DNA from: an uncultured Collinsella sp.
GTDB taxonomy: Bacteria; Actinomycetota; Coriobacteriia; Coriobacteriales; Coriobacteriaceae
Direction: 5' to 3'
Assembly (NCBI GenBank): GCA_902470695.1
Contig: CABRHH010000037.1
Location: forward strand, 1 to 18,366
Length of the DNA stretch: 18,366 bases
The notes beneath the pieces were generated by a model. It was not told where the DNA came from, did not search any database, and was given only the letters and a program-made list of their open reading frames with translations. A program made the position numbers and the translations under genes. Below are positions 1-6,296 of the stretch, one piece after another (position 1 is the stretch's first letter; each line of letters starts with the position of its first letter).

Positions 1-1054
1 GCTGGAGATCCGCTCGACGCCGGCGGCCGATGCGGCCCGCGACGTGCCGACGCGCTGGCCTCAGGTGGCGTGCCCGCAGGATGTGCCGGCCGGCTCGGCG
101 GTTCGCCTGCGCTGCAAGCGCAAGGTCGAGGTGGGCAGCGCGGTGCACGTGGTGCGCAGCGTCCGGGCCGTGGAGGAAAGCGCGCGGGCCATCGCGGCCC
201 TGCGCGATGAGGAGGCGCGCCTGTCGGGTGGGGCGACCGGGCAGGAGGTCTCGGCACCGAGCCACCGTCGGCGCAAGCGGGCCATGGCGACGGCTGTGGA
301 TGCGGGCGCGGGGTCTGCGGTTGCGCTGGATGCTGAGTTGACGGATGCGCCGAGCGCGGGCGAGGTGGCCGTTGCAGCCTCCCGCGTGTCCACGACCCCT
401 TGCGTGCCTGCAGTCCCTTGCACGCCCGCGGTGTTCGCCCATCGCCTGCTTGAGGCCGATGCGGATGCCTGGGAGCCGTTGGTGCCTGCGCTCACGGTGG
501 TGCTCGACGAGGTGGCCCGCGCGGCGTCTGCCGCCCGCGTCGAGGCGCTGTGCCGGCGGGCGGCGGCGGTCGTGTGCCGTAACCTCTCCCAGATCGAGGT
601 GGCGCGTGCTGTCGGGGTGGCGTGGGAGGCGGCACCGCCGATTCCGGTGTGGAATGTGCGGACGGTCCGCTGGCTGGCCGCGCTCGGCGCCCGGCGGGTG
701 TGGCTGCCCTACGAGCTCGCCGCCGATGAGGTGCGCGCGATCGCGGCGGCCGTGCCGGAGGTCGCGGTGGCGCCGTTGGTGCAGCTCGAGCCTCAGGCGC
801 AGCTCATGGTGACCGAGCATTGCCTGTTGACCGCTGAGGGCCCGTGCGCCCGTTCGGCTGCCGAGGCCGCGGCGGATGCGGCGGCTGCGGAGCTGCGCGT
901 CGGCGCGGATGCCCCGCGCGACAGCTGTCGAGCGTGCCCGCGTCGCCTGGCATCGCAGGCGGGCGACCGCGTGCTGGTGGATGCCGACGGTGCGCGCTTG
1001 CCGGTGCGGGTCGATGCCCTCGGTCGCACGCGCATCTATAACGCTGACGTTTAG
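1..1054 (+). CDS. U32-family peptidase, C-terminal part (5' end outside window)
   Basis: The reading frame is open from the left edge (frame starting at base 2) to TAG at 1052-1054, so only the last ~350 residues are present. The far C-terminus fits the end of U32 (collagenase-like) peptidases: a stretch with WNVRTVRWLAALGARRVWLP (an Asn then leucine-rich strand), then LVQLEPQAQLMVTEHCLL, a C-x2-C pair (CRACPR), and a closing GDRVLVDADGARLPVR then DALGRTRIYNA segment, equivalent to the family's 'R-x-L-x-D-x-x-G-x-x-F-P-V ... I-Y-N' ending. The upstream part (VEVGSAVHVVRSVRAVEESAR) looks like the linker domain found between the catalytic region and tail in long U32 proteins. U32 proteins act in peptide degradation or in tRNA/cofactor hydroxylation; the role here cannot be told from this fragment. 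Catalytic residues are not in view. A long Ala/Val-rich low-complexity linker (about bases 230-420) is typical of GC-biased drift. Confidence 0.65.
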   Translation, partial: LEIRSTPAADAARDVPTRWPQVACPQDVPAGSAVRLRCKRKVEVGSAVHVVRSVRAVEESARAIAALRDEEARLSGGATGQEVSAPSHRRRKRAMATAVDAGAGSAVALDAELTDAPSAGEVAVAASRVSTTPCVPAVPCTPAVFAHRLLEADADAWEPLVPALTVVLDEVARAASAARVEALCRRAAAVVCRNLSQIEVARAVGVAWEAAPPIPVWNVRTVRWLAALGARRVWLPYELAADEVRAIAAAVPEVAVAPLVQLEPQAQLMVTEHCLLTAEGPCARSAAEAAADAAAAELRVGADAPRDSCRACPRRLASQAGDRVLVDADGARLPVRVDALGRTRIYNADV

Positions 1055-1343
1055 TGACGCCGCCGTCTAGCTGTTGTGTGCCGACGTCTGGCTGTTGCGT
1101 GCCGATAGGTTGCCTGCACCGGTGATGCGCAACATGGGCGGAGTCCCGCAGGCGCCTGATCTCGATGTGGGGGGTCCTGCTGCAGGCGAGTCAAGCCCGC
1201 GGGCGCGATGGCGTCCAGCGGGCAGGGGTGTGGACCGGCAGCGGGCTGCGCGTTCGCATGCCCGTTGCAGGCGGTAGGGCCGGCGCCGCCCGGTGGACAT
1301 AGGGGGAGGAGGCCCGGCAGCGCGCCGCGCGCTCGGCATCTGC

Positions 1344-1376
1344 GGCGGGGCCAGCTTCTCGTTGCCCCGCCCTTTG
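1344..1376 (+). terminator. GC hairpin, possible terminator
   Basis: A perfect 8-bp stem, GGCGGGGC (1344-1351) with GCCCCGCC (1364-1371), closes a 12-nt loop and is followed by CTTTG only. The U-tract is poor, so this is a weak terminator candidate between the U32 gene and tyrS. Confidence 0.3.
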
Positions 1377-1500
1377 CTGCTTCGTCCCACCTTTGTAATG
1401 CAAAGCCAGCCCCACCTCGTGCCTTCCACCTACGGCCAGGCCAGCCCCGCTCGCTTCACCGTACCCGCTTCCGCGCATGGCGCAGACCGGGCAACTCGGC

Positions 1501-1506
1501 TACACT
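1501..1506 (+). promoter_or_regulatory. possible -10 box for tyrS
   Basis: TACACT matches 4 of 6 positions of TATAAT and sits about 90 nt upstream of the tyrS start. No convincing -35 box is visible, so this is a weak call. Confidence 0.2.
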
Positions 1507-1595
1507 TATGCCCATATGTCGTTCCAGCACCGCCCGTTTGACGCTTGCGCACAACGCGGCGAGGGTGCTATGACCTTGCAGGAAAGGTGCACCTT

Positions 1596-2810
1596 ATGTT
1601 GCCTGTAGAAGAGCAGATGCGCATCATCACCTCCGGCGCCGCCAAGATCGTGCCCGAGGCCGACCTCAAAAAGAAGCTCGAGCGCGGCGTGCCGCTCAAC
1701 ATCAAGCTGGGTGTCGACCCCACCAGCCCCGACCTGCATCTGGGGCATGCCGTGCCGCTGCGCAAGATGCGCCAGTTCCAGGACCTCGGTCACCGCGTGA
1801 CCCTCATCATCGGCAACGGCACCGCCATGATCGGCGACCCGTCCGGCAAGAACTCCACGCGCCCGCAGCTGTCCCAGGAGCAGGTCGAGGCCAACGCGCA
1901 GACCTACGTCTCCCAGGCCATGAAGATCCTCGACCCCGAGAAGACCACCATCGTCCACAACGGCGACTGGATCTTGAGCATGGACCTCAAGGGCCTGCTC
2001 GAGGTGGCTTCCAAGTTCACCGTGGCGCGCATCCTGGAGCGCGACGACTTCACGAAGCGCTACCAGTCCCAGACCCCCATCGCCCTGCACGAGTTCCTCT
2101 ACCCGGTCATGCAGGCCTACGACTCGGTGAAGATCGAGGCCGACGTGGAGATGGGCGGCACCGACCAGCTGTTCAACCTGCTGGCCGGTCGCGAGCTCAT
2201 GGAGAAGATGGGCATGGAGCCCCAGATCGCGCTCACGATGCCGCTGCTCGAGGGCACCGACGGCACGCGCAAGATGTCCAAGAGCTACGGCAACTACATC
2301 GGCCTCACCGACGAGCCGGCCGATATGTTCGGCAAGACCATGTCCATCCCCGACGAGATGATCGTCAAGTACTACCGTCTGGCGAGCTCGTGCGCGCCCG
2401 ACGAGGTCGATGCGATCGAGGCGGCGCTGGCCGAGGGCACGGGCAACCCCTACGAGCTCAAGCGCGCGCTGGCTCGCGACCTGGTGAGTACCTATCACAG
2501 TGCCGAGGCGGCGCGCGCTGCCGAGGCGGAGTTCGACCAGGTGCACAAGAACCACGAGATGCCGAGCGAGATCGACGAGGTGTCGGTGGCGGTCGAGGTG
2601 AACGACGAGGGTCTGGTGTATCTGCCTGCCGTCCTGCAGGCTGCCGGCCTGGTGCCGAGCGCCGGCCAGGCGCGCCGCGACATCGACGGCGGCGGCGTCA
2701 AGATCGACGGTGAGCCGGTGGCGCCCAAGACCTACAACGTGCCTGCTGAGCTGGTGCAGGCCGGCCGCGTGCTGCAGGTGGGCAAGCGCCGTTTCGCCCG
2801 CCTGGCGTAG
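1596..2810 (+). CDS. tyrS: tyrosyl-tRNA synthetase (TyrZ-like type)
   Basis: Class I aminoacyl-tRNA synthetase that charges tRNA-Tyr with tyrosine in the cytoplasm. The product is 404 aa. The ATG at 1596 was chosen because it follows a good ribosome-binding site (AGGAAAGG, 1580-1587); upstream in-frame TTG codons have none. The Rossmann catalytic domain shows the HIGH-type motif HLGH at residues 48-51 and a classical KMSKS at 226-230. The block MGGTDQLFNLLAGRELM together with KMSKS (rather than KFGKT) places it with the second bacterial TyrRS type rather than the Bacillus/E. coli TyrS type. An S4 RNA-binding domain occupies roughly residues 335-404 (AGLVPSAGQARRDIDGGGVK), as expected for family length. 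It appears monocistronic. Its last ~60 bases are repeated just downstream (2859-2920). Confidence 0.97.
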   Translation: MLPVEEQMRIITSGAAKIVPEADLKKKLERGVPLNIKLGVDPTSPDLHLGHAVPLRKMRQFQDLGHRVTLIIGNGTAMIGDPSGKNSTRPQLSQEQVEANAQTYVSQAMKILDPEKTTIVHNGDWILSMDLKGLLEVASKFTVARILERDDFTKRYQSQTPIALHEFLYPVMQAYDSVKIEADVEMGGTDQLFNLLAGRELMEKMGMEPQIALTMPLLEGTDGTRKMSKSYGNYIGLTDEPADMFGKTMSIPDEMIVKYYRLASSCAPDEVDAIEAALAEGTGNPYELKRALARDLVSTYHSAEAARAAEAEFDQVHKNHEMPSEIDEVSVAVEVNDEGLVYLPAVLQAAGLVPSAGQARRDIDGGGVKIDGEPVAPKTYNVPAELVQAGRVLQVGKRRFARLA

Positions 2811-2858
2811 TCGACGGAGCGCTCACGGCGATTCGGTTGCGCCTGGGACCTGAAGCGC

Positions 2859-2920
2859 GCCTGCCGACTCGGTGCAGACCGGCCGCGTGCTGCAGGTGGG
2901 CGGGCGTCGTTTCGCCCGAC
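2859..2920 (+). repeat. partial second copy of the tyrS 3' end
   Basis: Bases 2859-2920 match 2741-2802 (inside tyrS) at an offset of 118 with only scattered substitutions. The core CCGGCCGCGTGCTGCAGGTG is identical in both. In frame it would read VQTGRVLQVGGRRFAR against VQAGRVLQVGKRRFAR in TyrRS. It is a non-functional duplication of the S4-domain tail. Confidence 0.8.
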
Positions 2921-2989
2921 GCGGCCGCCGTCGGTTCGCGCCGTCGGGCCCCGTGATTCAGGTTCAGATTTCGTTCGTTTGTGAGGTGC

Positions 2990-3183
2990 GGGCTCGCGTC
3001 TCGGCTGTTCGCTCAGCGAGGGTCCGGCTTCCACCTATTTCGGGTGCGCATCCTGTCCGTCCGCTCAACGAGGGTGCGCATCCCGTCCATCCACTCAACG
3101 AGGGCTGTGCCCCTATCCATTTCGGGTTCGGGTTTTGTCCGTTTGCCCAACGAGGGTTCGCGTTTTGTCCATCTGCCCAACGA
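2990..3183 (+). repeat. 30-bp tandem repeat array, plus-oriented units
   Basis: Units begin GGGTTCG or GGGTGCG and end CTCAACGA or CCCAACGA. Boundaries are 2990-3019 (30 bp), 3020-3041 (22 bp, truncated), 3042-3071, 3072-3101, 3102-3123 (22 bp, truncated), 3124-3153 and 3154-3183. Full-length and 22-bp truncated units alternate in a higher-order 30-30-22 pattern. Divergence falls toward the right, where units are nearly identical, as if the array grew from that side. Confidence 0.85.
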
Positions 3184-3300
3184 GGGTTCGGCTTCCGTCC
3201 ATCCAGAGCCGATTTTCGCCCCTGGATGGACATATGCCGAACCCGGGATGCGCCGATGGCCGAAATCCGAACCCGGAAGCAGCCCAACGGACGAAACCCG
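3124..3300. repeat. palindromic repeat module, copy A
   Basis: Two plus-oriented 30-bp units face several minus-oriented units across a central palindrome. The centre is GGGTTCGGC (3184-3192), a 4-nt internal mismatch, GTCCATCCA (3197-3205), a 17-nt loop, TGGATGGAC (3223-3231), 4 nt, then GCCGAACCC (3236-3244). Both 9-bp arms are perfect. Bases 3184-3252 are identical to 3602-3670 in copy B. As RNA this would form a long hairpin on either strand. Confidence 0.85.
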
Positions 3301-3411
3301 AACCCGGGATACGTCGATGGCCGAAAGCCGAACCCGGAAGCGGCCCGGCGGACAAAGCTCGCACCCGAATCGCGCCGATGGCCGGAAAACGAACCCGGGA
3401 TGTGACCCGGG
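3245..3411 (-). repeat. minus-oriented 30-bp repeat units of copy A
   Basis: Units read on the minus strand begin GGGTTCGG and contain TTTCGGCCATCG or TTTCGTCCGTTG, spaced about 30 bp apart (CGAACCC at about 3270, 3300 and 3331; more diverged at 3362 and 3391). They are inverted relatives of the units at 2990-3183. Confidence 0.75.
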
Positions 3412-3525
3412 ATGCGCTGGTTCCGCTCGGGCCGCATCTCCCAGGCGCTCGGCTGGCTCACGCCCGACGAGCACCGGCTTGCGCTGGGATATGCGGTGTA
3501 GGATTGTCTAAGAAAATGCCCGCAG
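3412..3525 (+). pseudogene. IS3-type transposase (orfB) C-terminal remnant
   Basis: A 29-codon frame ending at TAG 3499-3501 contains RISQALGWLTPDEHRLALGY. This fits the extreme C-terminus of IS3/IS150-type OrfB integrases, which usually ends in a 'RI-x-x-x-LG-x-x-(S/T)P-x-E-(Y/H)R-x-x-LGYA' pattern just before the insertion sequence's right end. Everything upstream (DDE core, orfA) is missing. The bases after the stop, around TGTCTAAGAAAATGCCCGC, are a plausible leftover IS end. The fragment lies exactly between the two palindromic repeat modules. Confidence 0.5.
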
Positions 3526-3541
3526 CCCCTTCGTGAAATGC

Positions 3542-3718
3542 GGGTTCGGATTTTGTCCATCTGCCCAACGAGGGTTCGCGTTTTGTCCATCTGTCCAACG
3601 AGGGTTCGGCTTCCGTCCATCCAGAGCCGATTTTCGCCCCTGGATGGACATATGCCGAACCCGGGATGCGTCGATGGACGAAATCCGAACCCGGAAGCAG
3701 CCCAATGACCGAAAACCC
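3542..3718. repeat. palindromic repeat module, copy B
   Basis: Direct repeat of copy A at an offset of 418 bases. Plus units lie at 3542-3571 and 3572-3601. The palindrome arms are 3602-3610 with 3654-3662 and 3615-3623 with 3641-3649, around a 17-nt loop. The sequence 3602-3670 is identical to 3184-3252, implying recent duplication or gene conversion. Confidence 0.85.
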
Positions 3719-3842
3719 GTGCCCGGGATGCGCCGATGGCTGTAAAACGAACCCGGGATGGAGCCCGGGGTGCGTGGATGGCCGAAATCCGAACTCGGAA
3801 GCAGCCCAATGATCGAAAACCCGTGCCCGGAAGCCCATCACG
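3673..3842 (-). repeat. minus-oriented repeat units of copy B, with an internal duplication
   Basis: The stretch starting GATGGACGAAATCCGAAC at 3673 recurs at 3777 (GATGGCCGAAATCCGAAC), a tandem duplication of about 104 bp. Both copies continue through GAAGCAGCCCAATGA and AAACCCGTGCCCGG. Confidence 0.75.
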
Positions 3843-3864
3843 CTGGGGCTCCGGGTGCCTTGCT

Positions 3865-4027
3865 TTTGCACATCCGGGGCATCCAGCGGGAATTTCGCCT
3901 TCACACCTGCGGATCCAGCGAGAATCTCGCCTTTGCGCGCCTGTGGCATCCGGTGGGTGCTTCATTTTCGCACGCCCGCGGCACCAAGCGGAAACCTCGC
4001 CTTCGCGCATCTGCGGCATCCAGCGGG
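3865..4027 (+). repeat. 35-bp tandem repeat array upstream of ade
   Basis: There are 4.7 units: 3865-3899 (35), 3900-3931 (32, a 3-bp deletion), 3932-3966 (35), 3967-4001 (35) and 4002-4027 (partial, 26). Each begins TTYGCRC or TTCACAC, carries GGCATCCAGCGGG-like cores, and the better-preserved units end TCTCGCC. The family is unrelated in sequence to the 30-bp family. The last, broken unit abuts the candidate ade -10 box. Confidence 0.85.
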
Positions 4028-4033
4028 TAAGAT
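4028..4033 (+). promoter_or_regulatory. possible -10 box for ade
   Basis: TAAGAT (4 of 6 matches to TATAAT) lies 31 nt before the ade start and directly after the last 35-bp repeat unit. Any -35 element would fall inside that unit, where only the poor match TTCGCG is visible. Confidence 0.3.
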
Positions 4034-4064
4034 AGGGGGCAAGCAGATTCGGAAAGGGGAGCGT

Positions 4065-6071
4065 ATGCTGACAACGGATGGTTTCGGCGCAACGCAGGCA
4101 GCGGATGATCTCAACGCAACTGAGGCGGGTGACCGCGCGTCCTGCGAGGCAAACGCCCGTGCATCCTTCGATGCAAGCGCCCGAGCATCCCGCAAGGCAA
4201 GCACCCGTGCATCTCGCGAGACAGGCACCTGTGCACCCCGCGAGGCCGTGCGCATCATGCGAGGGCTGATCGATGTGGCCGAGGGTCGCATACCGGCCGA
4301 CACGGTGTTCGTGAACGCGCAGGTTGTGGACGTGTATCGCCTGCGCTGCGCCCGCGGGCAGGTGGCGGTGAAGGACGGCTGCATCGCTGCGGTGCTCTTC
4401 GAGGGGCGCGACTGCTCAGACGCCTCGGCACCCGCGTGGCAGGCGGCGCAGGTCGTGGACTGCGGCGGCCGCTACCTGGCCCCCGGCCTCATCGACGCCC
4501 ACCTGCATATCGAAAGCTCGAACGTGCGACCGTCCGAATATGCGCGAATGGCTCTGGCGCGGGGCACGACCTGCGCGATTGCCGACAGTCACGAGATCGC
4601 TAACGTGTGCGGGCTCGACGGTCTGTCGTTCATGATCGCCGACGCGAAGCGCGCCCCCGGCACCCTCAAGTTCATGATGCCCTCCTGCGTGCCGGCCCTG
4701 CCCGACGAGCAGGCGGGCGCCATCATCAGCGCCGAGGACATGCGCCGGTTCATGGAAGATCACCCCGGCGAGATCTTCGGCCTGGGTGAGATGATGAACC
4801 TGCCGGGGGTCTACGGCGCTGACGAGGAGACCTGCGCGCGCATCGACGCCGCGCGTTTTTCGGAGTCCGGCCAGGTTGACGGCCACGCGCCGCTGTGTTC
4901 GGGCGCGGACCTGAACGCCTATACCGCCGCCGGGATCATCGCCGACCACGAGTCGACCGTGCCGGACGAGGCGCTCGACAAGATCTCGCGCGGCATGTAT
5001 GTCATGCTGCGCGAGGGCACCTGCAGCCATGACCTCGCCCAGCTCGCGCCCGTCATCACGCACGACCCGCAGCTCGCCCGTCGCTGCTGCTTCGCCACCG
5101 ACGACCGCGCGCCCTCCGACGCCCTGCGTGCGGGCATGATTGACAACGCCTGCCGGATGGCGGTCGAGGCCGGGATCGATCCGGTGCTGGCGATCTCCAT
5201 GGCAACGCTGTCGGCGGTGGATATTTTCGGTATGGATCACGGGCGCTCCTGCGCGCGCGAGCGCTGCGGCGCGGTGGCGCCGGGCAAGCGCGCTGACCTG
5301 CTGCTGCTCGACGACCTCGCGTTCACATCGGCTCCGCACCGCGTCTACGCCGCCGGCGAGCTGGTGGCGAAAGACGGCGCCTTCGTGGGCGCGGTCGCCG
5401 ATGCCACCGACGAGGTCCGCGCGCTCGAGGCGCGCCTGCGCGGATCTGTGCACCTGCCGGCGCTGTCGGACGAGCTGTTCTCCTACGGTTTCACACCGGG
5501 CGAGGCGGTCATCGACGTGGTGGCCGGAAACGCCGTGACGGGGACGGTGCGGCCCGCCGACGCCTCCGGACTGCGCCGCATCATGCTGATCGAGCGCCAT
5601 GGGCGCGGCGTGGCGGCCCAGCGCGCGGGCGCCGACGGTGTGGGACCGGCGGGCACCGGCCTGGTGGGCCGGCATATCGGGTGCGGCTGGGTGCGCGGGT
5701 TCACCATCACGGACGGCGCGATCGCCAGCACGATCGGGCACGATTCCCATAACATCTGCGTGGTGGGCGACAACCCCGCCGATATGCGTGCGGCTGTGGA
5801 GGCGGTGGCGCAGGGCGGTTTCGTCCTCGTGCGCCGCGGGCGGGTGGCCGCCCGCATCGACCTGCCGCTCGGCGGCCTGATGAGCGACCGTCCGGCGTCC
5901 GAGGTAGCTGCGGCCCACGACGTCTTCATGGTCGAGGCGCGCGCCGCCGGCATCGAGCCGCCGCTCGACCCGATCATGGGCATGATCTTTCTGCCCCTGC
6001 CGGTGATCCCCGAGCTTCGCATCCGCCCGGAGGGCATGTTCGACGTCACGACGTTCTCGTTCGTCTCGTAG
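4065..6071 (+). CDS. ade: adenine deaminase
   Basis: Hydrolyses adenine to hypoxanthine and ammonia (EC 3.5.4.2), a purine-salvage step in the cytoplasm; an amidohydrolase-superfamily metalloenzyme. Family hallmarks are clear: PGLIDAHLHIESS (metal-binding HxH), DSHEIANVCG (usually DPHEIANV), DGHAPLCSGADLNAY, GIIADHES, MYVMLREGT, CCFATDD and, near the end, the Ade C-terminal block GHDSHNICVVGDN. The ATG at 4065 follows a strong AAAGGGGAG site (4052-4060) and gives 668 aa, longer than the usual ~570-600. The excess is an N-terminal ~64-residue Ala/Arg/Ser-rich segment containing 8-residue tandem repeats. A second start at 4257 (MRGLIDVAEGR) would remove the whole extension and resembles the normal family N-terminus, but its ribosome-binding site is weaker. 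It is probably transcribed alone; the next gene is 225 bp away. Confidence 0.93.
   Translation: MLTTDGFGATQAADDLNATEAGDRASCEANARASFDASARASRKASTRASRETGTCAPREAVRIMRGLIDVAEGRIPADTVFVNAQVVDVYRLRCARGQVAVKDGCIAAVLFEGRDCSDASAPAWQAAQVVDCGGRYLAPGLIDAHLHIESSNVRPSEYARMALARGTTCAIADSHEIANVCGLDGLSFMIADAKRAPGTLKFMMPSCVPALPDEQAGAIISAEDMRRFMEDHPGEIFGLGEMMNLPGVYGADEETCARIDAARFSESGQVDGHAPLCSGADLNAYTAAGIIADHESTVPDEALDKISRGMYVMLREGTCSHDLAQLAPVITHDPQLARRCCFATDDRAPSDALRAGMIDNACRMAVEAGIDPVLAISMATLSAVDIFGMDHGRSCARERCGAVAPGKRADLLLLDDLAFTSAPHRVYAAGELVAKDGAFVGAVADATDEVRALEARLRGSVHLPALSDELFSYGFTPGEAVIDVVAGNAVTGTVRPADASGLRRIMLIERHGRGVAAQRAGADGVGPAGTGLVGRHIGCGWVRGFTITDGAIASTIGHDSHNICVVGDNPADMRAAVEAVAQGGFVLVRRGRVAARIDLPLGGLMSDRPASEVAAAHDVFMVEARAAGIEPPLDPIMGMIFLPLPVIPELRIRPEGMFDVTTFSFVS
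4140..4253 (+). repeat. 24-bp in-frame tandem repeat in the ade N-terminus
   Basis: Units 4140-4163, 4164-4187, 4188-4211 and 4212-4235 plus a partial unit encode SCEANARA, SFDASARA, SRKASTRA, SRETGTCA and PREAVR. A diverged earlier unit (ATEAGDRA) precedes them. The period is exactly eight codons, so copy-number change would not shift the frame. Confidence 0.85.
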
Positions 6072-6094
6072 CGCGGGCGCCTGCCGCCCCGCGC
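6071..6094 (+). terminator. GC hairpin at the end of ade
   Basis: A 7-bp stem, GCGCGGG (6071-6077) with CCCGCGC (6088-6094), closes a 10-nt loop starting at the last base of the stop codon. There is no U-tract, so its terminator activity is uncertain. Confidence 0.3.
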
Positions 6095-6240
6095 CTCGGC
6101 GCGCTGCGGATGCGCCCCTTCGCGTCCTGCCGCGTGCCAGGTCGCATTGCATGCCCCTGTCCATGTTGCGCGCTTCTGCCGCTCTGTGTCGTATGTCGCC
6201 CCGTTCGCGCGTCACGCGCCTGTCCCGCGGCCAAACGCGG

Positions 6241-6246
6241 TATCCT
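6241..6246 (+). promoter_or_regulatory. possible -10 box for the HAD phosphatase gene
   Basis: TATCCT matches 4 of 6 positions of TATAAT, about 50 nt before the start codon. No clear -35 is visible. Confidence 0.22.
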
Positions 6247-6296
6247 TACGAGCAGCGACGCGCGCACGACGGCGCGCACAAGAGGAAAGGTACGGC

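Larger units (their letters stand above)
1055..1595. other. gene-free spacer upstream of tyrS
   Basis: There is no credible gene in these 541 bases; the open frames on both strands are GC-driven, overlap each other and lack ribosome-binding sites. It contains a short direct repeat of CTGTTG(T/C)GTGCCG at about 1072 and 1093 and a GC hairpin at 1344-1371. I looked for a tyrosine T-box (antiterminator core GGTGG..ACC plus terminator) and did not find one. Confidence 0.6.
2811..4064. other. repeat-rich, gene-free region between tyrS and ade
   Basis: This 1254-base stretch carries no recognisable intact gene. Long open frames exist on both strands, but they consist of the same repeated peptide pieces and remain open only because the 30-bp unit is a multiple of three. 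It contains a duplicated tyrS tail, a 30-bp-unit array with two palindromic modules, an IS3-type transposase end, and a 35-bp tandem array. These are listed separately. Confidence 0.75.

Noticed and set aside
1055..1595. Tyrosine T-box riboswitch before tyrS
   Set aside because: No T-box core sequence and no paired antiterminator/terminator could be found; only one weak GC hairpin is present.
1506..2555. 349-codon minus-strand frame opposite tyrS
   Set aside because: Antisense shadow of tyrS, dominated by Leu/Val/His/Gly runs with no motif.
3042..3183. Possible CRISPR array from ~30-bp periodic repeats
   Set aside because: The repeats are directly adjacent with no unique spacers, and no cas genes are in the window.
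2964..4019. Long open frames on the minus strand (up to 351 codons) with repeated FGFRPS/ANPRWA-like peptides
   Set aside because: They consist wholly of the DNA repeats and stay open because the unit is 30 bp. Several frames on both strands are open at once, and none has a ribosome-binding site or gene-like codon use.
4416..6215. 599-codon open frame opposite ade
   Set aside because: Antisense shadow of a GC-rich gene: composition is His/Arg/Gly-rich with no motif, while the plus strand encodes clear adenine deaminase signatures.
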